NCBI GenBank assembly: GCA_045659025.1
Contig: JAZOWA010000026.1
Span: forward strand, 1 to 48,367
Reading direction: 5' to 3'
Length of the DNA: 48,367 nt
Origin: SIG455 sp045659025
Lineage (GTDB): Bacteria > Bacillota > Clostridia > UMGS1810
In this document: piece after piece, positions 1-7,870 of the stretch
Layout: every line of letters starts with the position of its first letter
Numbering within the stretch: position 1 is the stretch's first letter
Translations under genes and position numbers: made by a program
The notes under the pieces: generated by a model
The model's input: only the letters and a program-made list of their open reading frames with translations
Databases searched by the model: none
Told to the model about the DNA's origin: nothing

Positions 1-1
1 C

Positions 2-766
2 TTCCTCCATGCTATGTATGTAACTGACGCTAACGGCGGTCATGCAGATTTGCCCATGACAAAGTTTGAAGATACCAACTTCCTTGGCGTTACAGTTCTT
101 GACAAGTTCGTAACCTTTGCAAAGAACGGCTCTCCCATGACAAGCTCTTTCACAATCACCATTCCCGACAACAACAACGGCGGTGATATGAGTGTGCTCC
201 TTACTGACGTTGGTGCAGGCTTGTGGAGTGTGAAGTTGGGTAATGGCAGCGCTACCCTCTACGAAGTAGATGAAGAGGAAAATGCCCTCTGCTTCAAGGG
301 TAAACCCGGCACATACACCATATCCGTTGCCACAAGCGGTACTCCTGCTCAGATTGAGTATCCCGAGATGACAACAGGCAGAATGGGTGATTTCCACATC
401 TACACTCTGGGCGACAACATGGGCGCAAAGTCTTTACGTCCCCAGACCTACCCCACCAAGTTGGTTGACGGTAATCCTATGGTATGTGTGGATGATTTCT
501 TCACCATGCACAAATCAACCGTTTCTAAAGAGAACAATGGCAACAAGGTGACCGTCACATCCAACTACGGAAGCTATACAGCCACATTCACTGTAGGCAG
601 TACCTCTGCCACATTGAACGGCAAATCCAAGACTCTGTCTATATCACCCAAGCTGATTGATGGCAGAGTATATGTGAATCCTCTGGATCTTGCAGACGGT
701 GTGAACTTCACCGCCGAATACAGACCCCTGTATAAGACCTTGCGTATCACTATGAAGGCTTCTTAA
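2..766 (+). CDS. Heparinase II/III-like protein with stalk domain, C-terminal fragment
   Basis: The reading frame is open from base 2, so the window cuts off the 5' part of the gene; 255 residues remain. The first residues (FLHAMYVTDA, then NFLGVTVLDKFVTFAKNG) resemble the C-terminal beta-sandwich of heparinase II/III-type polysaccharide lyases. The last ~100 residues (from about GNPMVCVDDFF to YKTLRITMKAS) resemble a copper-amine-oxidase-N 'stalk' domain, common at the end of secreted clostridial proteins. From the family I infer a secreted or surface enzyme acting on acidic polysaccharide, but the catalytic part is outside the window. A strong terminator follows directly. Domain assignment is by pattern only and is moderately sure. 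Confidence 0.55.
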   Translation, partial: FLHAMYVTDANGGHADLPMTKFEDTNFLGVTVLDKFVTFAKNGSPMTSSFTITIPDNNNGGDMSVLLTDVGAGLWSVKLGNGSATLYEVDEEENALCFKGKPGTYTISVATSGTPAQIEYPEMTTGRMGDFHIYTLGDNMGAKSLRPQTYPTKLVDGNPMVCVDDFFTMHKSTVSKENNGNKVTVTSNYGSYTATFTVGSTSATLNGKSKTLSISPKLIDGRVYVNPLDLADGVNFTAEYRPLYKTLRITMKAS

Positions 767-776
767 TTCAAACGGC

Positions 777-811
777 AAAAATGTCGGATGCATTTCGCAT
801 CCGACATTTTC
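777..811 (+). terminator. Rho-independent terminator after the heparinase-like gene
   Basis: A 14-bp perfect stem (778-791 with 797-810) and a 5-nt loop start 11 bases after the stop codon. The 3' arm ends in four T. The flanking A and T runs make it usable from either strand, though it sits best as the plus-strand terminator. Confidence 0.75.
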
Positions 812-827
812 TTATACTGATATTCAA

Positions 828-862
828 AACCCCTTTCGGTTTGTCGAAAGGGGTTGTTTTTT
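828..862. terminator. Convergent terminator between the heparinase-like gene and the HAD gene
   Basis: An 11-bp stem (828-838 with 845-855) encloses a 6-nt loop. On the plus strand it is followed by GTTTTTTT. On the minus strand it lies just after the HAD gene stop and is followed by TTTTGAATA. It probably acts on both converging transcripts. Confidence 0.7.
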
Positions 863-1524
863 TATTTCATATACTCGTCTGCTATCTTTACTATGTCTGC
901 AGGATCGTCTATTATCACATCTGCCCCTGCACCTTTGAGTTCCGCCTCGTCACGGAATCCCCAGAGCACGCCGATAGAGAAAAGATTGGCATTCTTGCCC
1001 GTCTCAATATCCACCTTGGTATCGCCTACAAAGATAGTCTTATCCTTAGTGGCACCGAGGATGTTCATAATATCGTACACCGCATCGGGCGCAGGCTTAA
1101 GTGGTACTCCCTCCACCGCACCACGCACAAGATGGAAGGTATCCTTGCCGAATATGGTGGCTACCACATCATTGGTGGCAAAGTCGGGTTTGTTGGAGAG
1201 CACCGCTATCTGATAGCCCTTAGCCTTGAGGGCGCTCAGCATGTCCAAAATGCCTTTATAAGGCTCGGTAAGATAAAGGGTGTCCGCATCATAACTATCG
1301 TTATATTCTTTGAACACCGCCTCAAAATCCGCCTCATTCCACTCCCCCGTCTCGCTGAGGGCTCGTTCTACAAGCAATTTCGCTCCGTTACCTACAATTT
1401 TCTTGTATCTGTCGGTGGAAATCTCGTTGAATCCATACTTTTTAAGAGCACCGTTGCAGTAGTGGGCAATAGTATCAATAGTATTGAGCAATGTGCCGTC
1501 AAGGTCGAAAATAACTGTTCTCAT
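862..1524 (-). CDS. HAD-superfamily phosphatase (phosphoglycolate phosphatase-like)
   Basis: A 220-residue HAD hydrolase of subfamily IA. Motif I is FDLDGT at residues 6-11 (nucleophile D7, acid D9), and motif IV is VGDTKVDIETGKNA near residue 170. Family members remove phosphate from small metabolites such as 2-phosphoglycolate or pyrophosphate; the cap region does not fix the substrate here. I place the start at ATG 1524 rather than the in-frame GTG at 1536, because AAAGGGTGA lies at a normal distance from the ATG. The gene almost touches the upstream amidotransferase stop, so the two are probably co-translated. It is the last gene of the coaE-uppP run. Confidence 0.85.
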   Translation of the reverse strand: MRTVIFDLDGTLLNTIDTIAHYCNGALKKYGFNEISTDRYKKIVGNGAKLLVERALSETGEWNEADFEAVFKEYNDSYDADTLYLTEPYKGILDMLSALKAKGYQIAVLSNKPDFATNDVVATIFGKDTFHLVRGAVEGVPLKPAPDAVYDIMNILGATKDKTIFVGDTKVDIETGKNANLFSIGVLWGFRDEAELKGAGADVIIDDPADIVKIADEYMK

Positions 1525-1528
1525 ACTA

Positions 1529-2242
1529 TTACTCACCCTTTGCTTCGCTGATCAATCTGTCAAACACCTTGGGACTCCATACGTCACCGTCAAAGAGACG
1601 TTCGGGATGCCACTGCACACCAACGAGGAAATCACGCTCTGTAGATGAGTACGCCTCGATGAGCCCGTCAATCTCGGAGTAAGCCATTACCTTAAGAGAA
1701 GGAGCCAAATCCTTTACACCCTGATGGTGGTAACTGTTTACCTTGCCCACCTTACCGCCGTATATCTCATAAAGAAGAGTATCTTCCACAATATCTATAT
1801 TGTGGATTGCCATGGCGGGGTATGGACCCTCGGTGTGGACAACCTTATCGGAAAACTGGGTGGGAACATCCTGATAAAGAGTTCCGCCAAGCTGAACATT
1901 TATAAGCTGATAACCCCTGCAAATGCCGAGGATTGGCTTTTTTGACTTATAAGCCACATCGAATACCGCAGTATCAACCTTATCACGGCAATCAACTATT
2001 GTACCGCAGGTGTCAAGCTTTTCCTCTCCGTAGTAAGAGGGGTTCACATCAGGACCGCCGGTGAACACATATCCGTCAAAAAGATTGTCCAGCTGCTCTG
2101 CCTCATCCCTCTCTATATCAAAGGGAATAATAACGGGAATACCGCCTGCCTTCTCTATGCTCTCCCAGATTGATCTGGTCATAAAGAGGCGGTCCTTCTC
2201 AATATCATACATAGGTGTTACGCCAATAACGGGTTTTTTCAT
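1529..2242 (-). CDS. Class I glutamine amidotransferase, peptidase C26 family (PuuD-like)
   Basis: A 237-residue protein of the gamma-glutamyl-gamma-aminobutyrate hydrolase type. It has the nucleophile elbow GICRGYQLINV with C108 and the WHPERL motif near residue 213 that supplies catalytic His and Glu. Known relatives hydrolyse gamma-glutamyl amides (for example gamma-Glu-GABA in putrescine breakdown), but no other putrescine genes are visible, so the true substrate is open. The start is ATG 2242, 8 nt after AAGGAG; a GTG three codons earlier overlaps the ribosome binding site. It sits 12 bp after uppP and just before the HAD gene. Confidence 0.85.
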   Translation of the reverse strand: MKKPVIGVTPMYDIEKDRLFMTRSIWESIEKAGGIPVIIPFDIERDEAEQLDNLFDGYVFTGGPDVNPSYYGEEKLDTCGTIVDCRDKVDTAVFDVAYKSKKPILGICRGYQLINVQLGGTLYQDVPTQFSDKVVHTEGPYPAMAIHNIDIVEDTLLYEIYGGKVGKVNSYHHQGVKDLAPSLKVMAYSEIDGLIEAYSSTERDFLVGVQWHPERLFDGDVWSPKVFDRLISEAKGE

Positions 2243-2254
2243 AACATTCACTCC

Positions 2255-3070
2255 TTATCTTAAGAAAGCCGCAAGGGCAAGTACGATTATACCAAGCACA
2301 ATTCTATACCAGCCAAAGGCCTTGAAATCGTGTTTGCGTACATAGTTCATTAAGAACTTAACTGATGCCAAAGATACCAGATATGCCACCACCATACCGG
2401 TGATGAGAAGTCCCCATTCGTGAGGGGTCATGGCAAAGTCGTTGGTGATGATTTTAAGAAAACTCACACCCACCATCACGGGAATCGCCATAAAGAATGA
2501 GAATTCCGCCGCAACTGATCTGGATGTGCCAAGTATCATGGCACCCAAAATGGAAGATCCGGAACGGGAGGTGCCGGGCACTACGGAAAGGGCCTGGAAA
2601 AGACCTATCAAAAGTGCCGTCTTATAGCTCATATCGGTAATGGATTTCACCGATTCGCTCTTGGATTTGCTCTCTATAAAGAGGAAGCCTATACCATAGA
2701 GTATGAGCATTGATGCCACCACAACGGAAGTGGAGAACTGGTCCATAAAATCATTGAGGGCAAGGCCGATAACCGCTGCGGGAAGGCAACCGATTATTAC
2801 CTTGAACCACATTGTCCAGGTGTTTTTCTTCTCCACGGCCGTCTTTGCAGGGGAGAAGGGATTGAGCTTACCGAAATACAGTGTGGCTACGGCAAGGATT
2901 GCACCAAGCTGTATCACATACAGATAAATCTGACTGTCAAAGAAAGTATCTGCGGTGTTCATAAATCCGTTTACAAGTATCATATGACCTGTACTGCTTA
3001 TGGGAAGCCATTCAGTGATACCCTCTACAACGCCGAGGAACACGGATTTCAAGTATTCAATTATCATCAT
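2255..3070 (-). CDS. uppP: Undecaprenyl-diphosphatase UppP (BacA)
   Basis: A 271-residue multi-pass membrane protein of normal family length. It removes a phosphate from undecaprenyl diphosphate to recycle the lipid carrier for peptidoglycan and other wall polymers. Both signature blocks are visible: VEGITEWLPISSTGH at residues 15-29 (E16 and E20) and VPGTSRSGSSILG from residue 164 (R169). About eight hydrophobic segments follow the family pattern. An AAAGG sequence precedes the ATG. Overproduction of relatives gives bacitracin tolerance. It lies 25 bp downstream of coaE in the same run. Confidence 0.96.
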   Translation of the reverse strand: MMIIEYLKSVFLGVVEGITEWLPISSTGHMILVNGFMNTADTFFDSQIYLYVIQLGAILAVATLYFGKLNPFSPAKTAVEKKNTWTMWFKVIIGCLPAAVIGLALNDFMDQFSTSVVVASMLILYGIGFLFIESKSKSESVKSITDMSYKTALLIGLFQALSVVPGTSRSGSSILGAMILGTSRSVAAEFSFFMAIPVMVGVSFLKIITNDFAMTPHEWGLLITGMVVAYLVSLASVKFLMNYVRKHDFKAFGWYRIVLGIIVLALAAFLR

Positions 3071-3095
3071 AATTATTTACCTTTCTGCGACTTAA

Positions 3096-3695
3096 TCAAT
3101 CGCTTAAAGTAACAGATCTCAAACGTATGCAATCAAGCACATCAGTGGCCCTCTTGCGAAGCTCGGCTATGGTGGATAGATTCTCTATTACATAATCACA
3201 TTTTGATATATATGCCGACTGCTTTGATTGCCGTGAAAGTCTTGAAGCGGCAACGCTATGGTCAATGCCGTCTCTTTCCATAATACGACGCTGCATCTCG
3301 CCCTCGTCGGCGGTGACGTAGATGCACACATCACATATTGTATCAAGTCCCGCCTCAAAAAGCAAGGGGGCATCGAGAATTATATCTCCTTTTGTGAGGG
3401 ATATGATTCTTTTCATCTCATCCAATATATATTTGTGGGTGATAGATGAGAGCAGAGCAAGTTTATCCTCATCTGCAAACACAATCTCACCTAAATATCT
3501 GCGGTTAAGAGTGCCGTCTTCTTTCAGCACATCATCACCAAAGGCAGATACAATCTCATCAAGGCAGGGGCCTTGGGTGTCGGAAACAGACCTTGAAAGT
3601 CCGTCAAGATCAATCACGGTAAAGCCACCCTCACCAAAAACACGGGAAACCTCTGACTTGCCCGAGCCCGACTTGCCTGTAATTCCGACTATCAT
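3096..3695 (-). CDS. coaE: Dephospho-CoA kinase
   Basis: CoaE, 199 residues, performs the last step of coenzyme A synthesis: ATP-dependent phosphorylation of the 3'-OH of dephospho-CoA. The N-terminus IVGITGKSGSGKS holds the P-loop (residues 6-13), followed by FTVIDLDGLSR and the lid and CoA-binding region DAPLLFEAGLD. The reading frame extends 16 codons further upstream. I choose ATG 3695 because AGGTGA lies 4 nt before it and because the protein then starts directly on the P-loop strand, as in the family. It heads a coaE-uppP-amidotransferase-phosphatase run. A gap of about 100 bp separates it from the unknown gene upstream, with no terminator seen. Confidence 0.95.
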   Translation of the reverse strand: MIVGITGKSGSGKSEVSRVFGEGGFTVIDLDGLSRSVSDTQGPCLDEIVSAFGDDVLKEDGTLNRRYLGEIVFADEDKLALLSSITHKYILDEMKRIISLTKGDIILDAPLLFEAGLDTICDVCIYVTADEGEMQRRIMERDGIDHSVAASRLSRQSKQSAYISKCDYVIENLSTIAELRKRATDVLDCIRLRSVTLSD

Positions 3696-3793
3696 AATAT
3701 CACCTGCCTGCACAGTATTGGCATAAATGTCATAACTGCCCAAAATTCTCTTTATATATCATATCACAGAGCATTGAAATATTCAACTAAAAT

Positions 3794-4630
3794 CTACTCA
3801 TCTATGCGGACGAAGTACTGCCCGTCGGGAGCGAAATTCACCCCTACTGTGCAAAAGCATGTATCATCTTGGGGGGATTTTATAAAAACCGTGCAATCGT
3901 CTATATGAGGCAGAGGGTTAACCGAAGGATTATCAACGGGGATTGCGATACAAAGGGTATGGGTGAGCCAATCAACCCCCACCGCAAGAATATAATTGCC
4001 CGCCACAACATCTCCCACTCGCAGAGGAGACAAAATGTGCTCTGTGGCAGAGGAAATTGCGAAAACAGAGAAGTATTCTGCCATATACCATTCAAAGCTC
4101 TCGGCGAGGGAAAATGGCGCTTTTGAGCAAGAGGATATGACACTCTTTAATCTTTCTATACACTTCTCCCGTTCACCCTCTATATTAGGGTGAAGTCTAC
4201 GGAAGGAATCCAGCGCCTCCTCTGCCCTTGATGCAGGGGATTTGATGGTGGATGCAAGGGTGAGATACTCTCTGTATGCGCTATGGGATTTAAGGTATTC
4301 AAGTTGAGAGACGGTGGTATCTGCAAAGGTGATGTGGGCAAACAATGCGGAGGAATCGGTGAAGGCGTTCTTGCGAATCAGCTTCACCCCATCATAATCC
4401 CCTACTGAATCTGTATGGGCAGAGAAGGTGCACCTGCGCCCCGCCACATCTGCCATACCGAGATACATATCAGGCAGATGGGGAGATGACGCGTACACCT
4501 TAACCACATCGGTATCTGCCATATCCTCTGCCAGAAGCAAATCAATGCGGACAGAGATGCCCCCATCAACATTCAGCAAAACAGTACCCTCGCATTCGGG
4601 GAGAGAAATCATCCTGATATTATCTGCCAA
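3794..4630 (-). CDS. Uncharacterised protein, 278 aa
   Basis: I do not recognise this protein. It has no signal peptide or membrane segment and is mildly acidic. The first ~110 residues look beta-rich and contain one CEG and many VxV/IxI strands. The centre (about 120-170) is helical, with SPASRAEEALDSFRRLHP and a basic GEREKCIERLKSVISSC stretch. The C-terminal ~90 residues are again beta-rich, with three Cys, and end in GQYFVRIDE. The start is probably TTG 4630, 6 nt after AGGGTG; a GTG lies three codons upstream. It stands alone between the gatD terminator and coaE. A cytosolic protein is inferred; no function is proposed. Confidence 0.7.
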   Translation of the reverse strand: MADNIRMISLPECEGTVLLNVDGGISVRIDLLLAEDMADTDVVKVYASSPHLPDMYLGMADVAGRRCTFSAHTDSVGDYDGVKLIRKNAFTDSSALFAHITFADTTVSQLEYLKSHSAYREYLTLASTIKSPASRAEEALDSFRRLHPNIEGEREKCIERLKSVISSCSKAPFSLAESFEWYMAEYFSVFAISSATEHILSPLRVGDVVAGNYILAVGVDWLTHTLCIAIPVDNPSVNPLPHIDDCTVFIKSPQDDTCFCTVGVNFAPDGQYFVRIDE

Positions 4631-4669
4631 CTTAATCACCCTTTCATATTAGTATATATGAAGGATACA

Positions 4670-4700
4670 TAAAAAAAGACGACAAATATTTGCCGTCTTG
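4670..4700 (-). terminator. Terminator after gatD
   Basis: Read on the minus strand, a stem of about 11 bp (AAGACG/CGTCTT continued by a G-U pair and four more pairs) is followed by seven T. It closes the long ddl-to-gatD run. Confidence 0.75.
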
Positions 4701-4720
4701 AAATCAAACTATATTATAAA

Positions 4721-5437
4721 TCACTTACCACAGAATCTTGACACTATATAATCGTGGGCAGATTGCTCCAAAGTGTCATCAAGGGCGGACAGGATAAATC
4801 CAGCTTCCTTTCTGCCGATTGCCTTTGCGATAAGGTGGTCTGCTACTGCAGGGTTTTTAGGCAGCAAGGGGCCGTGAAGATTGGTGGCAATCACGTTTTT
4901 ATATATTACGCCCTCGGTGCCGTCACCATTATTACCACCGCCACAGAGGACTTTGCCAAAGGGGGCGTATGAGCCGATGACCGTCTCACCGGAATGATTC
5001 TCAAATCCTACAACAGTAGTGCCGAGGAGTTCACTCTCAATCACCGCATCACCTATGGTACGCCTCTTACCCTCGGAGGTGATTATATCAAGAAGGCCTA
5101 CGCCCTCTGTCCACTCTCCGTCTTTTTCTATCGCCTTGCCGAGGATATGATAGCCACCGCAAACGGCAAGAATTACTCCTCCGCCCTCTGCATAGGATAT
5201 AAGTTCGTCCTTCACCTCTTTAAGACGGGCGCAAACGAGGGATTGCTCCTTCTCTCCGCCACCGCCAAGAAGAAGAATATCGATATTTGCAAAATCAATA
5301 TTATCCTCTATACCGTATTCTTTAACCTCTGCCTCAATGCCTCTTGCCTCAAGACGATAACGCAACACCGCAATATTGCCTGAGTCACCATAGAGATTGA
5401 GCAGGTCAGGAAATAAATGTCCGACAGTTATTTTCAT
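4721..5437 (-). CDS. gatD: Lipid II isoglutaminyl synthase, glutaminase subunit GatD
   Basis: GatD is the glutamine amidotransferase half of the MurT-GatD complex. It releases ammonia from glutamine, which MurT uses to amidate the alpha-carboxyl of D-Glu in lipid II. The 238-residue protein shows the class I nucleophile loop AVCGGYHILG with C93 and the catalytic His in ATNLHGPLLPKNP (H188), matching the spacing in characterised GatD. The N-terminus ITVGHLFPDLLNLYGDSGN is typical of the family. The start is ATG 5437, 8 nt after AGGAGG and one base after the murT stop, so the two subunits should be translationally coupled. The reading frame extends upstream into murT, but that start is less likely. 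Confidence 0.95.
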   Translation of the reverse strand: MKITVGHLFPDLLNLYGDSGNIAVLRYRLEARGIEAEVKEYGIEDNIDFANIDILLLGGGGEKEQSLVCARLKEVKDELISYAEGGGVILAVCGGYHILGKAIEKDGEWTEGVGLLDIITSEGKRRTIGDAVIESELLGTTVVGFENHSGETVIGSYAPFGKVLCGGGNNGDGTEGVIYKNVIATNLHGPLLPKNPAVADHLIAKAIGRKEAGFILSALDDTLEQSAHDYIVSRFCGK

Positions 5438-5438
5438 A

Positions 5439-6776
5439 TCAGCATCCTCCTTTGTCACAGATGGTTTTGAGTATGCTTTGTGTGCCGAAAAGCACCGTAT
5501 AGTTCACGAGCAGATAGCACACCTCGCCCTCACCTTCTGCGAGGGTTTTGAGGGTTTGGGCATTTATATCTATTTTATCCACATCATCAAAACCCGCATA
5601 TTTAAGGCGGAGTGCCACGTCAAGACGTCTCTCACCCGATACACTTACACTGGTCACACCTGCATTGATAAGCTTCTCAAAGTCCACGTCCCAAAGCCAT
5701 GAAATATCCATACCATCGGAGGGGGCATCATTTACTGCCACAAGCACATCTTTGGCACGTTTATCCGCCATAACGGTGGCAATCGCCTGATTGAAGCCCG
5801 CAGGGTTTTTGGCAAGGTTCAATATCACCTGCTTGCCGCCTATGGTGAACTCTTCCATTCTGCCTATCTGGGGCTTGTATGCACCAAGGACTTTATTGAT
5901 GTTGCGGTTTTTGAGATTAAGCAAATCGTATGCCGTATATGATGCCAATATATTATAGATGTTATAAAATCCACGATAGTTCACATCAAGGCGGGTAAAG
6001 GAATTGATATCAAAGGCAAGTTTACCGTTCATATCAATATTATCTGCACCATAGTCAATATGGGGCCTGCTAAAATCACATTGGGAACACTTCCAGTCGC
6101 CAAGGTGGCTATAATGGAAGAAGTTATATTGAAGCGGTGCTCCGCACACAGTACAGAACTTACCCTCACCCGTGGATTTAACATCCACGTTGCAATTTTC
6201 GTTTATGCCGAAATACACGGCGTTACGGCCTCTGCCCAAGGTGGCACTCATGGGGTCGTCACCATTCAAGATAAGAGTGGTATTCTCTGCATTATCAAGG
6301 GCCTCTTTAAGAAGGGCTATGGTGGATTCTATCTCACCGTAGCGGTCAAGCTGATCACGGAACAGGTTGGTGACTACCACCTTATCGGCACGGACATGCT
6401 TCACCGCATGGCGAAGGGATGCTTCGTCACACTCTATGCAGGCAAAGTCCGCATCAAGCTTGCCGCCGATAGTGGCCTTCTCAATGAAGGAAACCGCAAT
6501 ACCCGGGAGCATATTTGCGCCCACCTTATTGCACACTACCTTCTTGCCGTTGCTCTCTATAAGGGAGCAGAGAAGGTTATTCGTGGTGGTCTTGCCGTTG
6601 GTACCGCAGACGAAGATTATATCCTCTTTTATCTGGGATGAAATCTCTCTTAACACATCAGGGTATATTCGCATAGCGATAACACCCGGGGTGGACGATC
6701 CTTTCTTGCCCATCAGGCGCCCGATTTTGATAAGGGTTTTACAAGCCAGGATTGACAGGGAGCATCTTATGTTCAT
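5439..6776 (-). CDS. murT: Lipid II isoglutaminyl synthase, Mur-ligase-like subunit MurT
   Basis: MurT (445 aa) binds ATP and lipid II and, with GatD, makes D-isoglutamine in the stem peptide. Visible parts: a Mur-ligase ATP motif VCGTNGKTTTNN near residue 60; a zinc-ribbon insertion of the MurT type with CTVCGAPL and CSQCDF near 220-245; and the C-terminal DUF1727 domain with DAPSDGMDISWLWD, which in studied MurT proteins includes an aspartate contributing to the GatD active site. The N-terminal hydrophobic stretch (LSILACKTLIKIGRLMGKK) is also usual. The start is ATG 6776, 7 nt after AAGGAG; a nearer ATG at 6782 is too close to the ribosome binding site. It follows the PTS IIC gene by about 40 bp. 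Confidence 0.95.
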   Translation of the reverse strand: MNIRCSLSILACKTLIKIGRLMGKKGSSTPGVIAMRIYPDVLREISSQIKEDIIFVCGTNGKTTTNNLLCSLIESNGKKVVCNKVGANMLPGIAVSFIEKATIGGKLDADFACIECDEASLRHAVKHVRADKVVVTNLFRDQLDRYGEIESTIALLKEALDNAENTTLILNGDDPMSATLGRGRNAVYFGINENCNVDVKSTGEGKFCTVCGAPLQYNFFHYSHLGDWKCSQCDFSRPHIDYGADNIDMNGKLAFDINSFTRLDVNYRGFYNIYNILASYTAYDLLNLKNRNINKVLGAYKPQIGRMEEFTIGGKQVILNLAKNPAGFNQAIATVMADKRAKDVLVAVNDAPSDGMDISWLWDVDFEKLINAGVTSVSVSGERRLDVALRLKYAGFDDVDKIDINAQTLKTLAEGEGEVCYLLVNYTVLFGTQSILKTICDKGGC

Positions 6777-6817
6777 AGCCATTCTCCTTACAGACGTTTT
6801 GCGTAAAAACGGATTGC

Positions 6818-7828
6818 TTACAGATTGAGTTTCAAATCCTCGGATTTAATCCATTTCATCTTCTTTAAGATTGAGCTGAATATCGGGGTAAGTATGGCGG
6901 GGAGTACAAAGCATACTACCACCATACCGACAACCTGGTATGTAGTGATATTATCTGCCGTGAGCACACCAATAGGACCAACCAGTCCGCAGGTACCCAT
7001 ACCTGATGCTACTGCCACGTGATTTTCCATCCTGAATATACAGGTAGCAATGGGGCCCGTGATGGCAGATGTTAAAATAGCGGGAATCCATATACGGGGA
7101 TTCTTCATAATATTGCCCATCTGGAGCATACTTGTGCCCAGACCCTGCGCCACAAGACCGCCCATGCCGTTTTCCTTGATAGTCATAACGGCAAAACCCA
7201 CCATCTGCGCACAGCAACCTGCAGTAGCCGCGCCGCCACCCAGACCGATAAGGCCAAGGGATGCACATATAGCGGCAGAACTGATAGGCAATGTGAGACA
7301 TATACCCACCACCACAGATACCAGCATACCCATCCAGAAGGGCTGGAGCTCTGTGCAGGTCATTATGAGATTGCCGAATGCTGTCATAACCTTCGCAATC
7401 ACGGGGCCTGTCCAGATAGCCATTGCAGTACCTGCACCGATAGTCACCGTGGGAGTGATTAATATATCTATCTTTGTTTCTTTTGATAGCACCTTACCAA
7501 GCTCTGTGGCAATTACCGTAGCAACGAATGTGCCCATAGGGCCGCCCAGGGCATTGGCACCGTAGCCAACTGCACAAAGTGACAAAAGCACCAATGAAGG
7601 CGCATTCATAGCCGAGCCGATAGCCACCGCCATGGCAGGGCCTGAGGCAGAGGTGGCAAATTCCTTCATCTTACCGAAAAACTCAATCCCCGTCTTATCA
7701 TAGACGGTGCCGAATATGGTGCCTATTAAAAGAGATGCAAAAAGGCCAAGGGCCATTGCACCCATAGCATCAATAAAATACGCCTTGAAAGAGATGTTGA
7801 TTTGCTTGCGTTTGAGAAATTTTTTCAT
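6818..7828 (-). CDS. PTS_EIIC_2 family membrane protein (PfoR-like)
   Basis: A 336-residue, very hydrophobic protein with about 9-10 membrane segments and many Gly/Ala-rich loops. It matches the PTS_EIIC_2 family, whose founding member is the PfoR regulator region of Clostridium perfringens. Typical stretches are GPAMAVAIGSAMNAPSLVLL, YGANALGGPMGTFVAT and GCCAQMVGFAVMTIKENGMG. The family looks like a sugar-PTS IIC component, but no IIA or IIB domain is fused or nearby, so transport by phosphorylation is unproven. The start at ATG 7828 follows AGGAGG. It lies between cls and murT in a run of wall and membrane genes. Confidence 0.85.
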   Translation of the reverse strand: MKKFLKRKQINISFKAYFIDAMGAMALGLFASLLIGTIFGTVYDKTGIEFFGKMKEFATSASGPAMAVAIGSAMNAPSLVLLSLCAVGYGANALGGPMGTFVATVIATELGKVLSKETKIDILITPTVTIGAGTAMAIWTGPVIAKVMTAFGNLIMTCTELQPFWMGMLVSVVVGICLTLPISSAAICASLGLIGLGGGAATAGCCAQMVGFAVMTIKENGMGGLVAQGLGTSMLQMGNIMKNPRIWIPAILTSAITGPIATCIFRMENHVAVASGMGTCGLVGPIGVLTADNITTYQVVGMVVVCFVLPAILTPIFSSILKKMKWIKSEDLKLNL

Positions 7829-7870
7829 TATGACGCCTCCTGATGAAGTATTATTATTTCTCCGTTTTCT

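Noticed and set aside
781..1551. 256-codon open frame on the plus strand
   Set aside because: It is antisense to the HAD phosphatase gene, begins inside a terminator hairpin and has no ribosome binding site or recognisable protein features.
6060..6641. 193-codon open frame on the plus strand
   Set aside because: Antisense to murT; composition is explained by the codon pattern of murT.
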